Part shown: positions 16,573 through 28,503 of the stretch, piece by piece | How positions within the stretch are numbered: position 1 is the stretch's first letter | Layout of the letters: each line of letters opens with the position of its first letter | Notes under the pieces: generated by a model | Database searches by the model: none | What the model saw: only the letters and a program-made list of their open reading frames with translations | Told to the model about the DNA's origin: nothing | Position numbers and translations under genes: made by a program | NCBI RefSeq assembly: GCF_008386395.1 | Contig: NZ_CP043761.1 | Location: 3,410,001 to 3,474,000, forward strand | Reading direction: 5' to 3' | Source of the DNA: Paenibacillus sp. 37 | GTDB lineage: Bacteria; Bacillota; Bacilli; Paenibacillales; Paenibacillaceae | Length of the DNA stretch: 64,000 bases

Positions 16573-18054
16573 ATGCACATTCAGATGCAAGACATTCATA
16601 AAGCGTTTGGCACCAACCAGGTGCTGAGCGGAGTGGATTTTGAATTAAAAGATGGTGAAGTTCATGCCTTAATGGGGGAGAATGGAGCCGGTAAATCCAC
16701 ACTGATGAACATTCTGATTGGTCTCCATGAGCGAGATCAGGGAACCATCACGATAGACGGAGAAGAAAACTATTTTGCAAGTCCGAAGGAAGCCGAGAAA
16801 CTAGGTATCACCTTTATCCATCAGGAGCTGAATGTATGGCCTGAAATGACGGTGCTGGATAATCTATTTATTGGTAAGGAAATGACATCATCCATCGGGT
16901 TGCTTAATACAAGACAAATGAGAGCGCTTGCCAAAGAACAGTTTGCCAAGCTTTCCGTAGACATACCACTGGAACGTCCTGCGGGAGAATGCTCTGTCGG
17001 GCAGCAGCAGATGATTGAAATCGCCAAAGCACTTATGACAGATGCCAAGGTTATCATTATGGACGAGCCAACAGCGGCACTCACGGAGCGCGAGATACAG
17101 AAACTGTTTGGTGTAATCAGCTCACTGAAGAAGGACGGAGTATCCATCGTGTATATTTCTCACCGCATGGAGGAGATATTCACGATCTGTGACCGGATTA
17201 CCATTATGCGTGACGGCAGAACGGTAGACACTCAGCCAATTCCACAGACAAGCTTTGATGAAGTGGTGCGGAAAATGGTAGGTCGTGAACTTACAGAGCG
17301 TTATCCTGTCCGGAATCCTTCTTATGGTGAAGTTGTTCTGGAAGTAAGGAATGCAAGCAGTAAAGGGTTGTTCGAGAATATTAACTTCACTGTGAGAGCG
17401 GGAGAAATACTTGGTTTCTCAGGACTTATGGGTTCTGGACGAACCGAGATTATGCGAACAATCTTCGGTTTGGATACGTTGGATAGCGGTGAAATCTTCA
17501 TCCGCGGCAAAAAAGCGAACATTCGTAAACCGGCAGATGCAGTGAAACATGGAATCGGGTTTATTACAGAAGACCGCAAGGATGAAGGGCTGGTATTAGA
17601 CTTCTCTATTCGCGAGAATATGGCGTTGACGAATCTGTTCAGTTTCTCAAACAAAGGTTTCATCTCAGCTCCAAAAGAACAAGATTTCGTAGATACATTG
17701 ATCAAACGTCTACAGATCAAAACGCAATCCTCGGAGACGGCGGCAAGGAATCTATCCGGGGGTAACCAGCAGAAGGTGGTTATCGCGAAATGGGTTGGGA
17801 TCGGACCAAGCGTGCTTATCCTGGATGAACCTACCCGCGGAGTGGATGTCGGGGCGAAGCGCGAAATCTATGAATTGATGAATGAACTGACTGACCGCGG
17901 CGTTGCAATCATCATGGTATCGTCGGAGCTACCTGAAGTGCTTGGCATGAGCGACCGGATCGCAGTTGTGCATGAAGGACACATCAGTGGAGAGGTTGCA
18001 AGGGAAGTAGCAACACAAGAACACATTATGACATTGGCCACAGGGGGACAGTGA
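16573..18054 (+). CDS. rbsA: Ribose ABC transporter ATP-binding protein
   Basis: 493 residues with two tandem ABC domains. The first has Walker [10 protein letters not shown], signature SVGQQQ and Walker [12 protein letters not shown]; the second has a degenerate Walker A (GLMGSGRTE), signature LSGGNQQK and Walker [15 protein letters not shown], exactly as in RbsA/MglA proteins. The ATG at 16573 follows AAAGGAGG; an upstream in-frame start would overlap rbsD without a site. It energises RbsC at the membrane. Confidence 0.96.
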   Translation: MHIQMQDIHKAFGTNQVLSGVDFELKDGEVHALMGENGAGKSTLMNILIGLHERDQGTITIDGEENYFASPKEAEKLGITFIHQELNVWPEMTVLDNLFIGKEMTSSIGLLNTRQMRALAKEQFAKLSVDIPLERPAGECSVGQQQMIEIAKALMTDAKVIIMDEPTAALTEREIQKLFGVISSLKKDGVSIVYISHRMEEIFTICDRITIMRDGRTVDTQPIPQTSFDEVVRKMVGRELTERYPVRNPSYGEVVLEVRNASSKGLFENINFTVRAGEILGFSGLMGSGRTEIMRTIFGLDTLDSGEIFIRGKKANIRKPADAVKHGIGFITEDRKDEGLVLDFSIRENMALTNLFSFSNKGFISAPKEQDFVDTLIKRLQIKTQSSETAARNLSGGNQQKVVIAKWVGIGPSVLILDEPTRGVDVGAKREIYELMNELTDRGVAIIMVSSELPEVLGMSDRIAVVHEGHISGEVAREVATQEHIMTLATGGQ

Positions 18055-18055
18055 T

Positions 18056-19027
18056 ATGACATCAATGCAGGAAAACAAAACGGCTAAAAGCGGCTTCCGT
18101 TTCTCAAGCGTGATACAAAAATTGGGACCGCTGCTTGGCTTAATCATTCTTATTCTCATCGTATCGGTGTTGAATCCAAGTTTCTTGGAACCGCTTAATA
18201 TCTTGAATTTATTGCGTCAAGTCTCGATTAATGCGCTGATTGCCTTCGGTATGACGTTTGTGATCCTAACGGGTGGAATTGATCTGTCGGTCGGCTCAAT
18301 CCTGGCTTTATCCAGTGCTTTTGTAGCAAATATGATGTTGTCTGGCCTCGATCCGATCTTGTCCATCATTATCGGTGTAGCACTCGGTGGTGTCATGGGT
18401 ATGGTGAACGGACTGATGATTACCAAAGGTAAAATGGCTCCGTTTATCGCCACACTCGCTACCATGACGATATTCAGAGGACTGACATTGGTGTACACAA
18501 ATGGTAACCCAATTACAGGCCTCGGGGATAACCTGTTGTTCCAACTGTTTGGCCGCGGTTACCTGCTGGGTATTCCGGTACCTGCAATTACGATGCTGAT
18601 TACCTTCATGATTCTGTGGATTGTTTTGCATAAAACGGCTTTTGGCCGTAAAACGTACGCTATCGGTGGTAATGAGAAAGCCTCCATTATCTCGGGTATC
18701 AAAGTTAATCGCGTGAAAATTATGATTTACTCCCTGACAGGTATGCTCGCTGCTCTGGCAGGTGCAATTCTGACATCGCGTTTGAATTCAGCGCAACCAA
18801 CGGCAGGTACATCCTACGAGCTGGATGCAATCGCAGCAGTTGTATTGGGTGGTACAAGTCTGGCTGGAGGACGTGGACGCATCGTTGGTACATTGATCGG
18901 TGTTCTGATTATCGGCGTATTGAATAATGGATTGAACTTGCTTGAAGTAAACTCATTTTATCAAATGGTTGTAAAAGGTATCGTCATTGCCATTGCCGTC
19001 CTGCTGGACCGCAAGAAAACAGCATAA
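18056..19027 (+). CDS. rbsC: Ribose ABC transporter permease
   Basis: 323 residues, about ten hydrophobic segments, of the BPD_transp_2 family. The motif GMTFVILTGGIDLSVGSIL and the later VVLGGTSLAGGRGRI loop that contacts the ATPase are diagnostic. It starts one base after the rbsA stop codon and forms the membrane channel of the ribose importer. Confidence 0.96.
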   Translation: MTSMQENKTAKSGFRFSSVIQKLGPLLGLIILILIVSVLNPSFLEPLNILNLLRQVSINALIAFGMTFVILTGGIDLSVGSILALSSAFVANMMLSGLDPILSIIIGVALGGVMGMVNGLMITKGKMAPFIATLATMTIFRGLTLVYTNGNPITGLGDNLLFQLFGRGYLLGIPVPAITMLITFMILWIVLHKTAFGRKTYAIGGNEKASIISGIKVNRVKIMIYSLTGMLAALAGAILTSRLNSAQPTAGTSYELDAIAAVVLGGTSLAGGRGRIVGTLIGVLIIGVLNNGLNLLEVNSFYQMVVKGIVIAIAVLLDRKKTA

Positions 19028-19041
19028 GGAGAGAAGCGAAT

Positions 19042-19974
19042 ATGAAAAAGTGGACTGTAACACTCATAAGTATGCTGATGATCATCGTTCTGGCCGGGTG
19101 CTCTCTGGAGCCACCGGAATGGGCGAAACCTAACCCAAACAAAAGTAACGGACAGAAGAAAATAGGTTTGTCGATATCTACATTAAACAATCCATTCTTT
19201 GTATCACTGAAGGACGGGGTCATGGCTGAAGCCAAAAAACAGGGAATACAGGTCATCGTGGTGGATGCGCAGAACGATTCGGCCAAACAAACCAATGATG
19301 TGGATGATCTCATTCAGCAAGGCGTTAGTGCACTTCTGATTAACCCCGCGGACTCTGCAGCTATCTCCACAGCGGTTCAATCCGCTAATAGTGTTGGCAT
19401 TCCCGTGATCACGCTGGATCGCTCCGCAGATAAAGGCGAAGTGGCGGCACTAGTGGCATCTGATAACGTTAAAGGTGGACGCATGGCAGCTGAATATTTT
19501 GTGGAACAACTGGGTGAGGGAGCAAAAGTCATTGAACTTGAGGGTGTACCTGGCGCTTCCGCAACAAGAGAACGGGGTAAAGGTTTCCATGAAGTGGCTG
19601 ACAAGCAACTCGATGTGGTTTCCAAACAATCTGCTGATTTTGATCGGTCCAAAGGATTAAATGTCATGGAGAATCTGCTTCAGGGTAATCCTGACGTGCA
19701 GGCCGTATTTGCCCATAATGACGAGATGGCACTGGGTGCGATTGAAGCGATTCAAAGCTCAGGTAAAGACATTCCGGTCATCGGATTCGATGGCAATGAT
19801 GATGCAATCAAATCCATTCAGGATGGGAAATTGACTGCAACAGTCGCTCAGCAGCCTATACTGATTGGCCAACTGGCGCTGCAAGCAGCTCTGGATGTGC
19901 TCAGTGGCAAGCAGGTGGAGCCATCGATTCCGGCTGAATTGAAGCTGGTAACCAAGGAAAATGTGAACGAGTAA
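19042..19974 (+). CDS. rbsB: Ribose ABC transporter substrate-binding lipoprotein
   Basis: 310 residues. A lipoprotein signal peptide ends at the lipobox VLAGC (Cys near residue 20). The type I periplasmic-binding fold follows, starting IGLSISTLNNPFFVSLKDG, with the binding-site segment FAHNDEMALGAIEA and IGFDGNDDA. Ribosome site GGAGAGAAG. It is last in the operon, before a terminator. Confidence 0.96.
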   Translation: MKKWTVTLISMLMIIVLAGCSLEPPEWAKPNPNKSNGQKKIGLSISTLNNPFFVSLKDGVMAEAKKQGIQVIVVDAQNDSAKQTNDVDDLIQQGVSALLINPADSAAISTAVQSANSVGIPVITLDRSADKGEVAALVASDNVKGGRMAAEYFVEQLGEGAKVIELEGVPGASATRERGKGFHEVADKQLDVVSKQSADFDRSKGLNVMENLLQGNPDVQAVFAHNDEMALGAIEAIQSSGKDIPVIGFDGNDDAIKSIQDGKLTATVAQQPILIGQLALQAALDVLSGKQVEPSIPAELKLVTKENVNE

Positions 19975-20027
19975 ATCATCATGTAACATGTTTCTCGTCT
20001 TGTGGAGAAGAGCATAGGAATATAACC

Positions 20028-20052
20028 AAGCCGCTAATTTAGCGGCTTTTTT
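20028..20052 (+). terminator. Terminator of the ribose operon
   Basis: AAGCCGCTA and TAGCGGCTT pair around an ATT loop, followed by T residues; same core as several other terminators in the window. Confidence 0.9.
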
Positions 20053-20171
20053 CATTTGTAATGTGAGGGCATCACATCAATCAGATTATTGACTTTTAAT
20101 AGCATATTAAAGGTGCCCCAATTGAATTAATGTCCACTTTTGTATCTTTGGATTGCTCAAAAATAGCTTTT

Positions 20172-20207
20172 TTGGATATGTATATCCAATCCATGCGTTG
20201 CTATACT
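20172..20207 (+). promoter_or_regulatory. Operator-like palindrome and promoter of the yggS-benE-glyA operon
   Basis: TTGGATAT-GT-ATATCCAA at 20172-20189 is a perfect inverted repeat with 8-bp arms. A TATACT -10 lies at 20202-20207, which places the palindrome over the -35 region. The protein that binds it is unknown; the MocR regulator 4 kb away is a candidate. Confidence 0.55.
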
Positions 20208-20297
20208 AGCATGACGTTCCACACAGTCTTCACAATACATAGGAGGAGCTAATCTCAATTATTCATTCCTGTTTGGAATAGAAAGAAGGTAGCTGAC

Positions 20298-21041
20298 ATG
20301 AAACATCTAGTAGGAGAAAATCTTCAAACTGTAAGACAGCAAATGGCACTGGCCTGCCAGGCTTCCGGTCGCAACTTAGAGGAAATTCAGTTGTTGCTCG
20401 CGACCAAAACGGTACCGCTTGAGAAACTAGAGGTAGCGATTCAAGCAGGTGAGGTTCTATTCGGAGAAAACAAAGCTCAGGAACTTCGGGACAAATTTCC
20501 GCTTATGCAGCAACACGAACAGGTGGAATGGCATTTTATCGGACATCTGCAAACGAATAAAGTAAAAGACGTTGTTAAATATGTTACGCTCATCCATTCC
20601 GTAGATCGTCTGAAACTGGGTCAGGCGTTACATAACCAGCTTGTCAAAGAGAATAAGACCTTAGACATTCTTGTGCAAATTAATACGTCCTACGAAGAAA
20701 GTAAATTTGGCGCATCTCCAGAAACAGCCGTTGAGCTTGTAGAACAGTTGTCTCAATTCGAGACATTAAATGTGAAAGGTTTAATGACCATTGGAAAACT
20801 GAATGCGACGAACGAAGAAACACGACATTGTTTTCGATTGTTAAACCAGATCCGTACACAGATTAAAGAGAAAAATATTCCACGCGTAGAAATGGATATT
20901 TTATCGATGGGTATGTCTGGTGACTTCCAAGTCGCCATTGAAGAAGGAGCTACAATGATCCGGGTAGGGACAAGTGTATTTGGTCAACGCTACTTACCGG
21001 ACGAGTATTACTGGAATGAAAACACACGCATCGATGATTAA
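20298..21041 (+). CDS. YggS/YlmE family PLP-binding protein
   Basis: 247 residues of the fold III alanine-racemase N-terminal family (PLP homeostasis protein). The PLP lysine lies in LLATKTVPLEK near residue 36; the phosphate-binding SMGMSGDFQVAIEEGATMIRVG segment and the C-terminal FGQR are intact. These proteins bind PLP but have no proven reaction; they buffer PLP and affect amino-acid pools. It heads an operon with a transporter and a second PLP enzyme, suggesting it serves that pathway. A separate ylmE copy near cell-division genes would be expected elsewhere. Confidence 0.9.
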   Translation: MKHLVGENLQTVRQQMALACQASGRNLEEIQLLLATKTVPLEKLEVAIQAGEVLFGENKAQELRDKFPLMQQHEQVEWHFIGHLQTNKVKDVVKYVTLIHSVDRLKLGQALHNQLVKENKTLDILVQINTSYEESKFGASPETAVELVEQLSQFETLNVKGLMTIGKLNATNEETRHCFRLLNQIRTQIKEKNIPRVEMDILSMGMSGDFQVAIEEGATMIRVGTSVFGQRYLPDEYYWNENTRIDD

Positions 21042-21060
21042 GTGAGAGGTAGTGTTAAAT

Positions 21061-22266
21061 ATGAAGACAGCATCCCCTTCGTTACGTGGCCGTGATTTGA
21101 TATCGCCTATGATCGCCGCTTTAATATCCGTAATTGTGAATTACGGGGGTACGTTTATTCTTGTTTTTCAAGCTGCAAAAGTGGCTGGTTTAAGCCCGGA
21201 AATGACCGCTTCCTGGATTTGGTCCATCTCGATTGGGGTAGGAGTGACAGGAATTTGGCTCAGTTATCGGTACAAGGAACCGATTATTACAGCCTGGTCT
21301 ACACCGGGTGTGGCGTTTCTCGTTTCAGCATTAGCGGTAACCCCTTATCCAGAAGCTATTGGCGCTTACATGATTTCAGCAGTCGGATTTATTATTTTAG
21401 GTTTGTCAGGCATGTTTGAACGTTTCGTTCGACTTATTCCCCCAGGCATCGCTTCCGGATTGTTAGCTGGCATTTTACTACAGTTTGGTATTTCGGCCTT
21501 TGGAGGGGCGAAGGTAGATCCTTTGCTTGTGATTGTACTGTTTGCAGGCTATATCGTGCTAAGAAGGTTTACTTCCCGTTACGCCATTGTTGGCATATTG
21601 GCAATAGGTTTGATTTATTTGATATGTATGGGGAAAACAGACTTCAGTACGATCCAATTGGCTGTAGCATCGCCTGTATTTGTTGTTCCAGCATTTTCGT
21701 TAAATGCTTTACTTGGCGTTGCGTTACCGCTGTTCATTATTACCTTGACAGGGCAGTATATGCCCGGAATGCTTGTTCTGCGTAATGATGGATTCAAGAC
21801 AAGTGCCAATCCTATTTTAGCTGTAACAGGTTTGGGTTCGCTTCTTGCAGCCCCATTCGGATCACATGCTTTTAATGTGGCAGCTATTACAGCAGCGATT
21901 TGTACAGGGAAAGATGCACATGAGGATTCAACGAAGCGGTATATTGCAGGTATTGCTTGTGGTGTTTTTTATATTTTTGTCGGCATTTTTGGCGTAACAT
22001 TGGCTGCTCTGTTTTTGATTCTTCCTGCTACTTTTATTGCAACATTAGCGGGATTGGCCTTACTTGGAACCATCGGTGGCAGTCTTGCCAATGCATTAAC
22101 GGACCCTAAGGGACGTGAAACTGCATTGATTACGTTTTTGGCGACAGCAGCGAATGTGACTTTGCTTGGTGTGGGTGGTGCATTTTGGGGACTGTTTGCA
22201 GGAATGATGGCACATCTACTGATGAATAGTAAATTTCCCAAAAAACAATTTGGAACGAATAAATAA
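21061..22266 (+). CDS. BenE family membrane transporter
   Basis: 401 residues, about eleven or twelve hydrophobic segments, of the benzoate/H+ symporter (BenE) family. The N-terminal [23 protein letters not shown] and the central [12 protein letters not shown] and [16 protein letters not shown] segments are family-like. The ATG at 21061 follows GAGAGGT; a GTG nine bases earlier is too close to it. Benzoate itself is unlikely as substrate, because the neighbours are PLP/one-carbon enzymes; an amino acid or related compound is more plausible, by inference only. Confidence 0.88.
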   Translation: MKTASPSLRGRDLISPMIAALISVIVNYGGTFILVFQAAKVAGLSPEMTASWIWSISIGVGVTGIWLSYRYKEPIITAWSTPGVAFLVSALAVTPYPEAIGAYMISAVGFIILGLSGMFERFVRLIPPGIASGLLAGILLQFGISAFGGAKVDPLLVIVLFAGYIVLRRFTSRYAIVGILAIGLIYLICMGKTDFSTIQLAVASPVFVVPAFSLNALLGVALPLFIITLTGQYMPGMLVLRNDGFKTSANPILAVTGLGSLLAAPFGSHAFNVAAITAAICTGKDAHEDSTKRYIAGIACGVFYIFVGIFGVTLAALFLILPATFIATLAGLALLGTIGGSLANALTDPKGRETALITFLATAANVTLLGVGGAFWGLFAGMMAHLLMNSKFPKKQFGTNK

Positions 22267-22291
22267 CCGTAATATTGAGAGGAAGATGTTC

Positions 22292-23536
22292 ATGAAACAT
22301 TTGGAGAAGCAAGACAAAGTAATAGGAATGGCTGTCCAGCAAGAGCTTGGAAGGCAGCAGGATACGATAGAACTGATTGCATCAGAGAATTTTGTAAGTC
22401 AAGCTGTGATGGAAGCAACCGGTTCGGTATTGACCAATAAATATGCGGAGGGGTATCCGGGCAGAAGGTATTATGGCGGATGTGAGCAAGTCGATACAGT
22501 CGAAGAGATAGCAAATAGTCGCCTTAAAGCACTTTTTGGCGCTGAACATGCGAATGTGCAGCCTCACTCCGGTTCTCAGGCTAACATGGCAGTATATTTT
22601 GCCTCGGTTGAGATTGGGGACACAATACTTGGCATGAATCTATCCCAAGGTGGTCATCTAACACACGGAAGTACTGTTAATTTTTCAGGTAGGTTTTACA
22701 ATTTTGTTCCATATGGTGTTGATGCACAGACGGGCCGCATTGACTTTGACGAAGTACGTAAACTTGCTTATAAGTATCGTCCACGCATGATTGTTGCAGG
22801 TGGAAGTGCATACCCGCGGACCATTGAGTTTGAATTATTTGCCCAGATTGCCGCCGAAGTGGGAGCTCTTTTCTTTGTAGATATGGCACATATAGCCGGA
22901 ATAGTCGCAGCGGGTTTGCATCCTAATCCGGTACCGCATGCTCATTTTGTCTCAACCACCACGCACAAGACTTTGCGAGGTCCACGAGGGGGAGCCATTT
23001 TGTGCCGGGAATCGTGGGCACAAGCGATCGACAAAGCTGTATTCCCGGGGACTCAGGGCGGGCCATTCATGCACGTTATCGCGGGGAAAGCGGTGGCATT
23101 AGGTGAGGCATTGCAATCCGAGTTCACAACATATATTGAAGGTGTTCTGAATAACGCCAACGTATTGGCAGAAACTTTAATGAATGAAGGGCTCACCCTT
23201 GTATCGGGTGGAACAGATAATCATATTGTGTTGGTTGACTTACGAACTATGGGCCTTACAGGCAAAGAAGCCGAAGCTTTACTGGATGGAGTAGGGATTA
23301 CGGCGAATAAAAATGCAATCCCTCACGATACGGCAAGTCCTTTGATTACAAGCGGTATTCGTTTTGGAACTCCGGCTATGACTTCAAGAGGGCTTGGAGC
23401 CAGGGAAATGAAAGAAATTGCTCAGCTGATAGGGCTTGCTTTCAAAAATCCAAAGAGTTCGAAGGTGAAAAATCAGATATTAGGCAGTGTCCGCGAAATC
23501 ACTTCGCAATTCCCTCTATATGAAGGACTTAAATAG
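22292..23536 (+). CDS. glyA: Serine hydroxymethyltransferase (probably a second copy)
   Basis: 414 residues, full length. Diagnostic: [25 protein letters not shown], and the PLP lysine in [15 protein letters not shown] near residue 230. It converts serine and tetrahydrofolate to glycine and methylene-tetrahydrofolate, and SHMTs also cleave allo-threonine-type beta-hydroxy amino acids. Its position in an operon with a PLP-binding protein and a BenE transporter, not beside upp or the usual housekeeping genes, suggests a specialised paralogue. The ATG at 22292 is used (GAGAGGA eight bases upstream); 22286 is an alternative. Confidence 0.9.
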   Translation: MKHLEKQDKVIGMAVQQELGRQQDTIELIASENFVSQAVMEATGSVLTNKYAEGYPGRRYYGGCEQVDTVEEIANSRLKALFGAEHANVQPHSGSQANMAVYFASVEIGDTILGMNLSQGGHLTHGSTVNFSGRFYNFVPYGVDAQTGRIDFDEVRKLAYKYRPRMIVAGGSAYPRTIEFELFAQIAAEVGALFFVDMAHIAGIVAAGLHPNPVPHAHFVSTTTHKTLRGPRGGAILCRESWAQAIDKAVFPGTQGGPFMHVIAGKAVALGEALQSEFTTYIEGVLNNANVLAETLMNEGLTLVSGGTDNHIVLVDLRTMGLTGKEAEALLDGVGITANKNAIPHDTASPLITSGIRFGTPAMTSRGLGAREMKEIAQLIGLAFKNPKSSKVKNQILGSVREITSQFPLYEGLK

Positions 23537-23556
23537 CTCAACAGCAGACACAAATA

Positions 23557-23596
23557 GAGCCTGCAATTGTTCCTAATGGATAACAGTTGCAGGCTC
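23557..23596 (+). other. Stable hairpin after glyA
   Basis: GAGCCTGCAA and TTGCAGGCTC form ten pairs with further pairing inside. No T run follows on either strand, so it may be a weak or factor-dependent terminator or an mRNA 3'-end stabiliser. Confidence 0.6.
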
Positions 23597-23671
23597 GAAA
23601 ATTGCCTGTTTATATTGAAACTTACTTTTTTGAACGAAGAGATATACCTTAATTGAGATTTAGGAGACACC

Positions 23672-24292
23672 CTAGTAGGCTATGCCTACACGTGACTGTA
23701 CATACTCATCAGACATTAATTGTTGATAAGCAAACTCTGCCGTATCGATTACAGATATTGAAGTTCCACCGTCAGGCAAGTAGTCGCGCTCAACCCGGTA
23801 CTTACCGAGGGATTCTCCATCAAATAAGTAGGTAGGACACACGATGGTCCATTCTAACTTTGAAGCTTTGAGAATGTTGTACATCTCCAGATGCTCTTCA
23901 GCTGCTCGCGTGGACTTACGTTTGGACTCAGGGGATTGAAAACGAAACAAGCCAGGATCCGTTCGACTTTCCAATATTCCTGCTGTACCAATGGTAATGA
24001 TTCTTTTGATACGCTCCTGAGCCATAGCTTCAACAATATGTCCCATGGATTGCGATAATGTAGTCGTTCCATCGGTACTTAAGGAACTAACAACGAGATC
24101 AACACTCTGTATGGCGTGATGAATATCCTCTTTGACTAAAGCGTTTCCTTGATGCAGAACGAAATTGTCATCGCTGATTTGTAGCTTTTCCGGGCTTCTA
24201 ACCAGTGCAGTTACATGATGATTGGAACGTAGGGCATTAGAGACGAAATGACTTCCAACCCGTCCGGTGGCTCCTAACACTAAAATTTTCAT
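23672..24292 (-). CDS. NAD(P)-binding NmrA/atypical SDR protein
   Basis: 206 residues. N-terminal Rossmann loop MKILVLGATGRVGSHFVSNA, then a strand with HQGNALVKEDI typical of NAD(P)H-binding proteins of the NmrA/YtfG class. There is no YxxxK catalytic pair, so it may be a redox sensor or quinone oxidoreductase-like. The ATG at 24292 is used; the ribosome site AAAGGA is 11 bases upstream. It follows the MocR gene on the same strand by 45 bases and is likely cotranscribed with it. Confidence 0.85.
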   Translation of the reverse strand: MKILVLGATGRVGSHFVSNALRSNHHVTALVRSPEKLQISDDNFVLHQGNALVKEDIHHAIQSVDLVVSSLSTDGTTTLSQSMGHIVEAMAQERIKRIITIGTAGILESRTDPGLFRFQSPESKRKSTRAAEEHLEMYNILKASKLEWTIVCPTYLFDGESLGKYRVERDYLPDGGTSISVIDTAEFAYQQLMSDEYVQSRVGIAY

Positions 24293-24337
24293 TACAAAAA
24301 ACATCCTTTCGAATCCGATTGGAGAGCATGTTCTCCA

Positions 24338-25789
24338 TCATAATACAATCTTTGCAAGCCGGCGTATGCCGTCCTCAATCTGCTCCTCATCCACTTTCGC
24401 AAAACCTAATATCCATCCTTTTCGATGACTCTCCAAGCAATACCTACTAAGTGGATACACGCGTACACCTTGATCAAGGGCGGCATTCGTCAGCGCTTCT
24501 TCGTCAAATGACGTTTCAGATTCTAGAAGCATATGTAATCCCGTCTCCACACCACTTAATGTAAATCGTGAGCCTAGCCCTGAAGCAACAATGGCTTTGG
24601 TCATGACTTCGTGTCTACGTCGATATATATTCCGAACTCTTCTCATATGGCGCATAAAATGACCACGCTCAATAAAATGAGTTAGCGTTAATTGTTCCAT
24701 AATCGGCAGATGACGATAGGTTAATTCATGAACTTGGGTAAGGCGATTGATGGCTATTTTGGGACCGATGATAGCGGATAGTCGAATGCCTGGTGCAACC
24801 ATTTTGGAAAAACTCATCATATAAAGCGTATTCTGAGGTTGTTGACTAAATATAGTTGGAAGTGGATCTCCACGGTACCTAAATTCGCTATCGTAGTCAT
24901 CCTCAACAATCCAATATCGATGATGAGCTGCCAAGTGCATCAATTGTTGCCTGCGTGGCTCCGACATAATAACACCAACGGCGCATTGATGAGAAGGTGT
25001 GACAAATACAAGTTTCGTCTGTGGGTGAATATGATCTACACTTAATCCATACTCATCGACTGGAATGGGATCCACATGCATCCTGCGGTATTTCATCGCC
25101 ATCCAAGCGGCAGGGAAGCCGGGATCTTCTACGGAAACTCTGTCTCCCTCACTTAAGAGTGCCTGGGCAATTAAATCAATGCTATGTTGAGCACCTGAGG
25201 TTAACAAGATTTGATCAACATCGATATGAATGCCTCGTTCAAGTGACAAATAACGCTGAATCTGTTCTCTTAACGCCAGTAATCCTCTGGCATCGCCATA
25301 AGCCCATATATCCAGATTGGGTTCAGTGGAAGCTTGTAAAAAGGATTGCCTCCAGGCTTTAGTGAAACTTTCATCCAGATAAGGCTCGTGAGGATTAAAA
25401 TCAATTTCTATTTTGCGATTGTCTCTATTGCCAAACCAACTATGCAGATGACCAATCGATTCGTTTAGTGTAGGTAGTTCGGGCGGAATAGGTCCTTGCA
25501 TCGTGACGTCTTCTGATGAACGAGGTGCATAAGTCCAATCACTAACCCTTGTCCCGGCTCGTCGGGAGGTTACCGTATACCCTCGGCTGAATAATTCCTC
25601 GTATACAATCTGTATGGTTGAGCGTGAAACACCAATTAATTGAGCAAGTTCGCGTGAGGGGAGTAGCAATTCGCCTGGTTGCCATTTCCCGGTTGTAATA
25701 TTATGAATCGCTTGATCCAGAAGTTGCTGCCAGATCGGGCGTTGGTCATTCCGATTAACTTTTAGCATTGCTTCAACTCCATTACTCAT
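24338..25789 (-). CDS. MocR/PdxR-type GntR regulator with aminotransferase domain
   Basis: 483 residues. N-terminal GntR winged helix (RPIWQQLLDQAI to LIGVSRSTIQIVYEELFSRGYTV), then a type I aminotransferase-like domain from about residue 120 with the PLP lysine in MSFSKMVAPGIRLS and EDDYDSEFRY. Such regulators sense PLP or PLP-amino-acid adducts. It may start at the internal ATG seven codons later. It leads a two-gene unit with the NmrA-type gene and is divergent from a serine hydrolase. It could also act on the nearby PLP-related operon at 20-23.5 kb. Confidence 0.92.
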   Translation of the reverse strand: MSNGVEAMLKVNRNDQRPIWQQLLDQAIHNITTGKWQPGELLLPSRELAQLIGVSRSTIQIVYEELFSRGYTVTSRRAGTRVSDWTYAPRSSEDVTMQGPIPPELPTLNESIGHLHSWFGNRDNRKIEIDFNPHEPYLDESFTKAWRQSFLQASTEPNLDIWAYGDARGLLALREQIQRYLSLERGIHIDVDQILLTSGAQHSIDLIAQALLSEGDRVSVEDPGFPAAWMAMKYRRMHVDPIPVDEYGLSVDHIHPQTKLVFVTPSHQCAVGVIMSEPRRQQLMHLAAHHRYWIVEDDYDSEFRYRGDPLPTIFSQQPQNTLYMMSFSKMVAPGIRLSAIIGPKIAINRLTQVHELTYRHLPIMEQLTLTHFIERGHFMRHMRRVRNIYRRRHEVMTKAIVASGLGSRFTLSGVETGLHMLLESETSFDEEALTNAALDQGVRVYPLSRYCLESHRKGWILGFAKVDEEQIEDGIRRLAKIVL

Positions 25790-26039
25790 GCTGAATTATG
25801 GATTGCATTTATTTATGTACTTAGCCATGTTATTGGCACTCCATTGATTGATATACCATTATAACAAAAGTTTAATTTGTAAACAAAACAAAAGCTGGAC
25901 TAAAGCGATTTATACCGTGTGTCCAAGCTATTTGGGTTGCTCCTGCTTGGTTCATACTCGATTCATATTCAAGCCACAGACAGTTCATCTTCTTCGGTTA
26001 CACTACGGGAGTACTAACACAGAGATTCCTAATCCATAG

Positions 26040-28160
<2,121 letters not shown>

Positions 28161-28185
28161 TAGATGATAAAAAAACTGTACAACA

Positions 28186-28212
28186 AAAAGTCGCGGAAAT
28201 CGCGGCTTTTTT
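28186..28212 (+). terminator. Terminator after the secreted serine hydrolase
   Basis: GTCGCG / CGCGGC stem with a GAAAT loop followed by six T; variant of the recurrent GCCGC-type hairpin. Confidence 0.85.
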
Positions 28213-28503
28213 GAGTTTTAAATTTTAAATAATACGTTTTAAAGTAAATGCACTTTTTTCAGATTCGCGATGTAATATTGGGTTTCGTAAAGCTTACCTA
28301 AAGGGTAAGTATGAAGAGGGCTTTTACTGGTTGGAAAAAAATGATGGAGGAAAATGTTGCAAGTGGAAAGGCAAAGCATTGATTGTTAATATACAGTAAA
28401 TAATAACAATCAAATATGTAGAAGATCGACAAAAAGTTTAATAGAAATACCGATTCCAAAGAAAATAATGATTATTCGGACAACACCGAGACGGGGAGGA
28501 CAC
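28213..28503 (+). other. Non-coding control region before the amino-acid transporter
   Basis: No credible gene. It contains CTTACC-5 bases-GGTAAG (28293-28309) and a larger inverted repeat at 28379-28413. The ribosome site GGGGAGG for the next gene is at 28493-28499. Confidence 0.6.
28379..28413. repeat. Inverted repeat, possible operator
   Basis: TTGATTGTTA (28379-28388) and TAACAATCAA (28404-28413) are perfect 10-bp arms separated by 15 A/T-rich bases, about 90 bases before the transporter start codon. It could be a regulator site; no T run follows, so it is not a terminator. Confidence 0.55.

Noticed and set aside
23557..23596. Hairpin after glyA as an intrinsic terminator
   Set aside because: The stem is strong but there is no T run on either strand, so it is listed only as a hairpin.
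28293..28309. CTTACC-5-GGTAAG as a second site for the TetR protein of 34396-35031
   Set aside because: The arms match the operator core at 35092-35119, but the five-base spacer changes the geometry, and the genes are unrelated.
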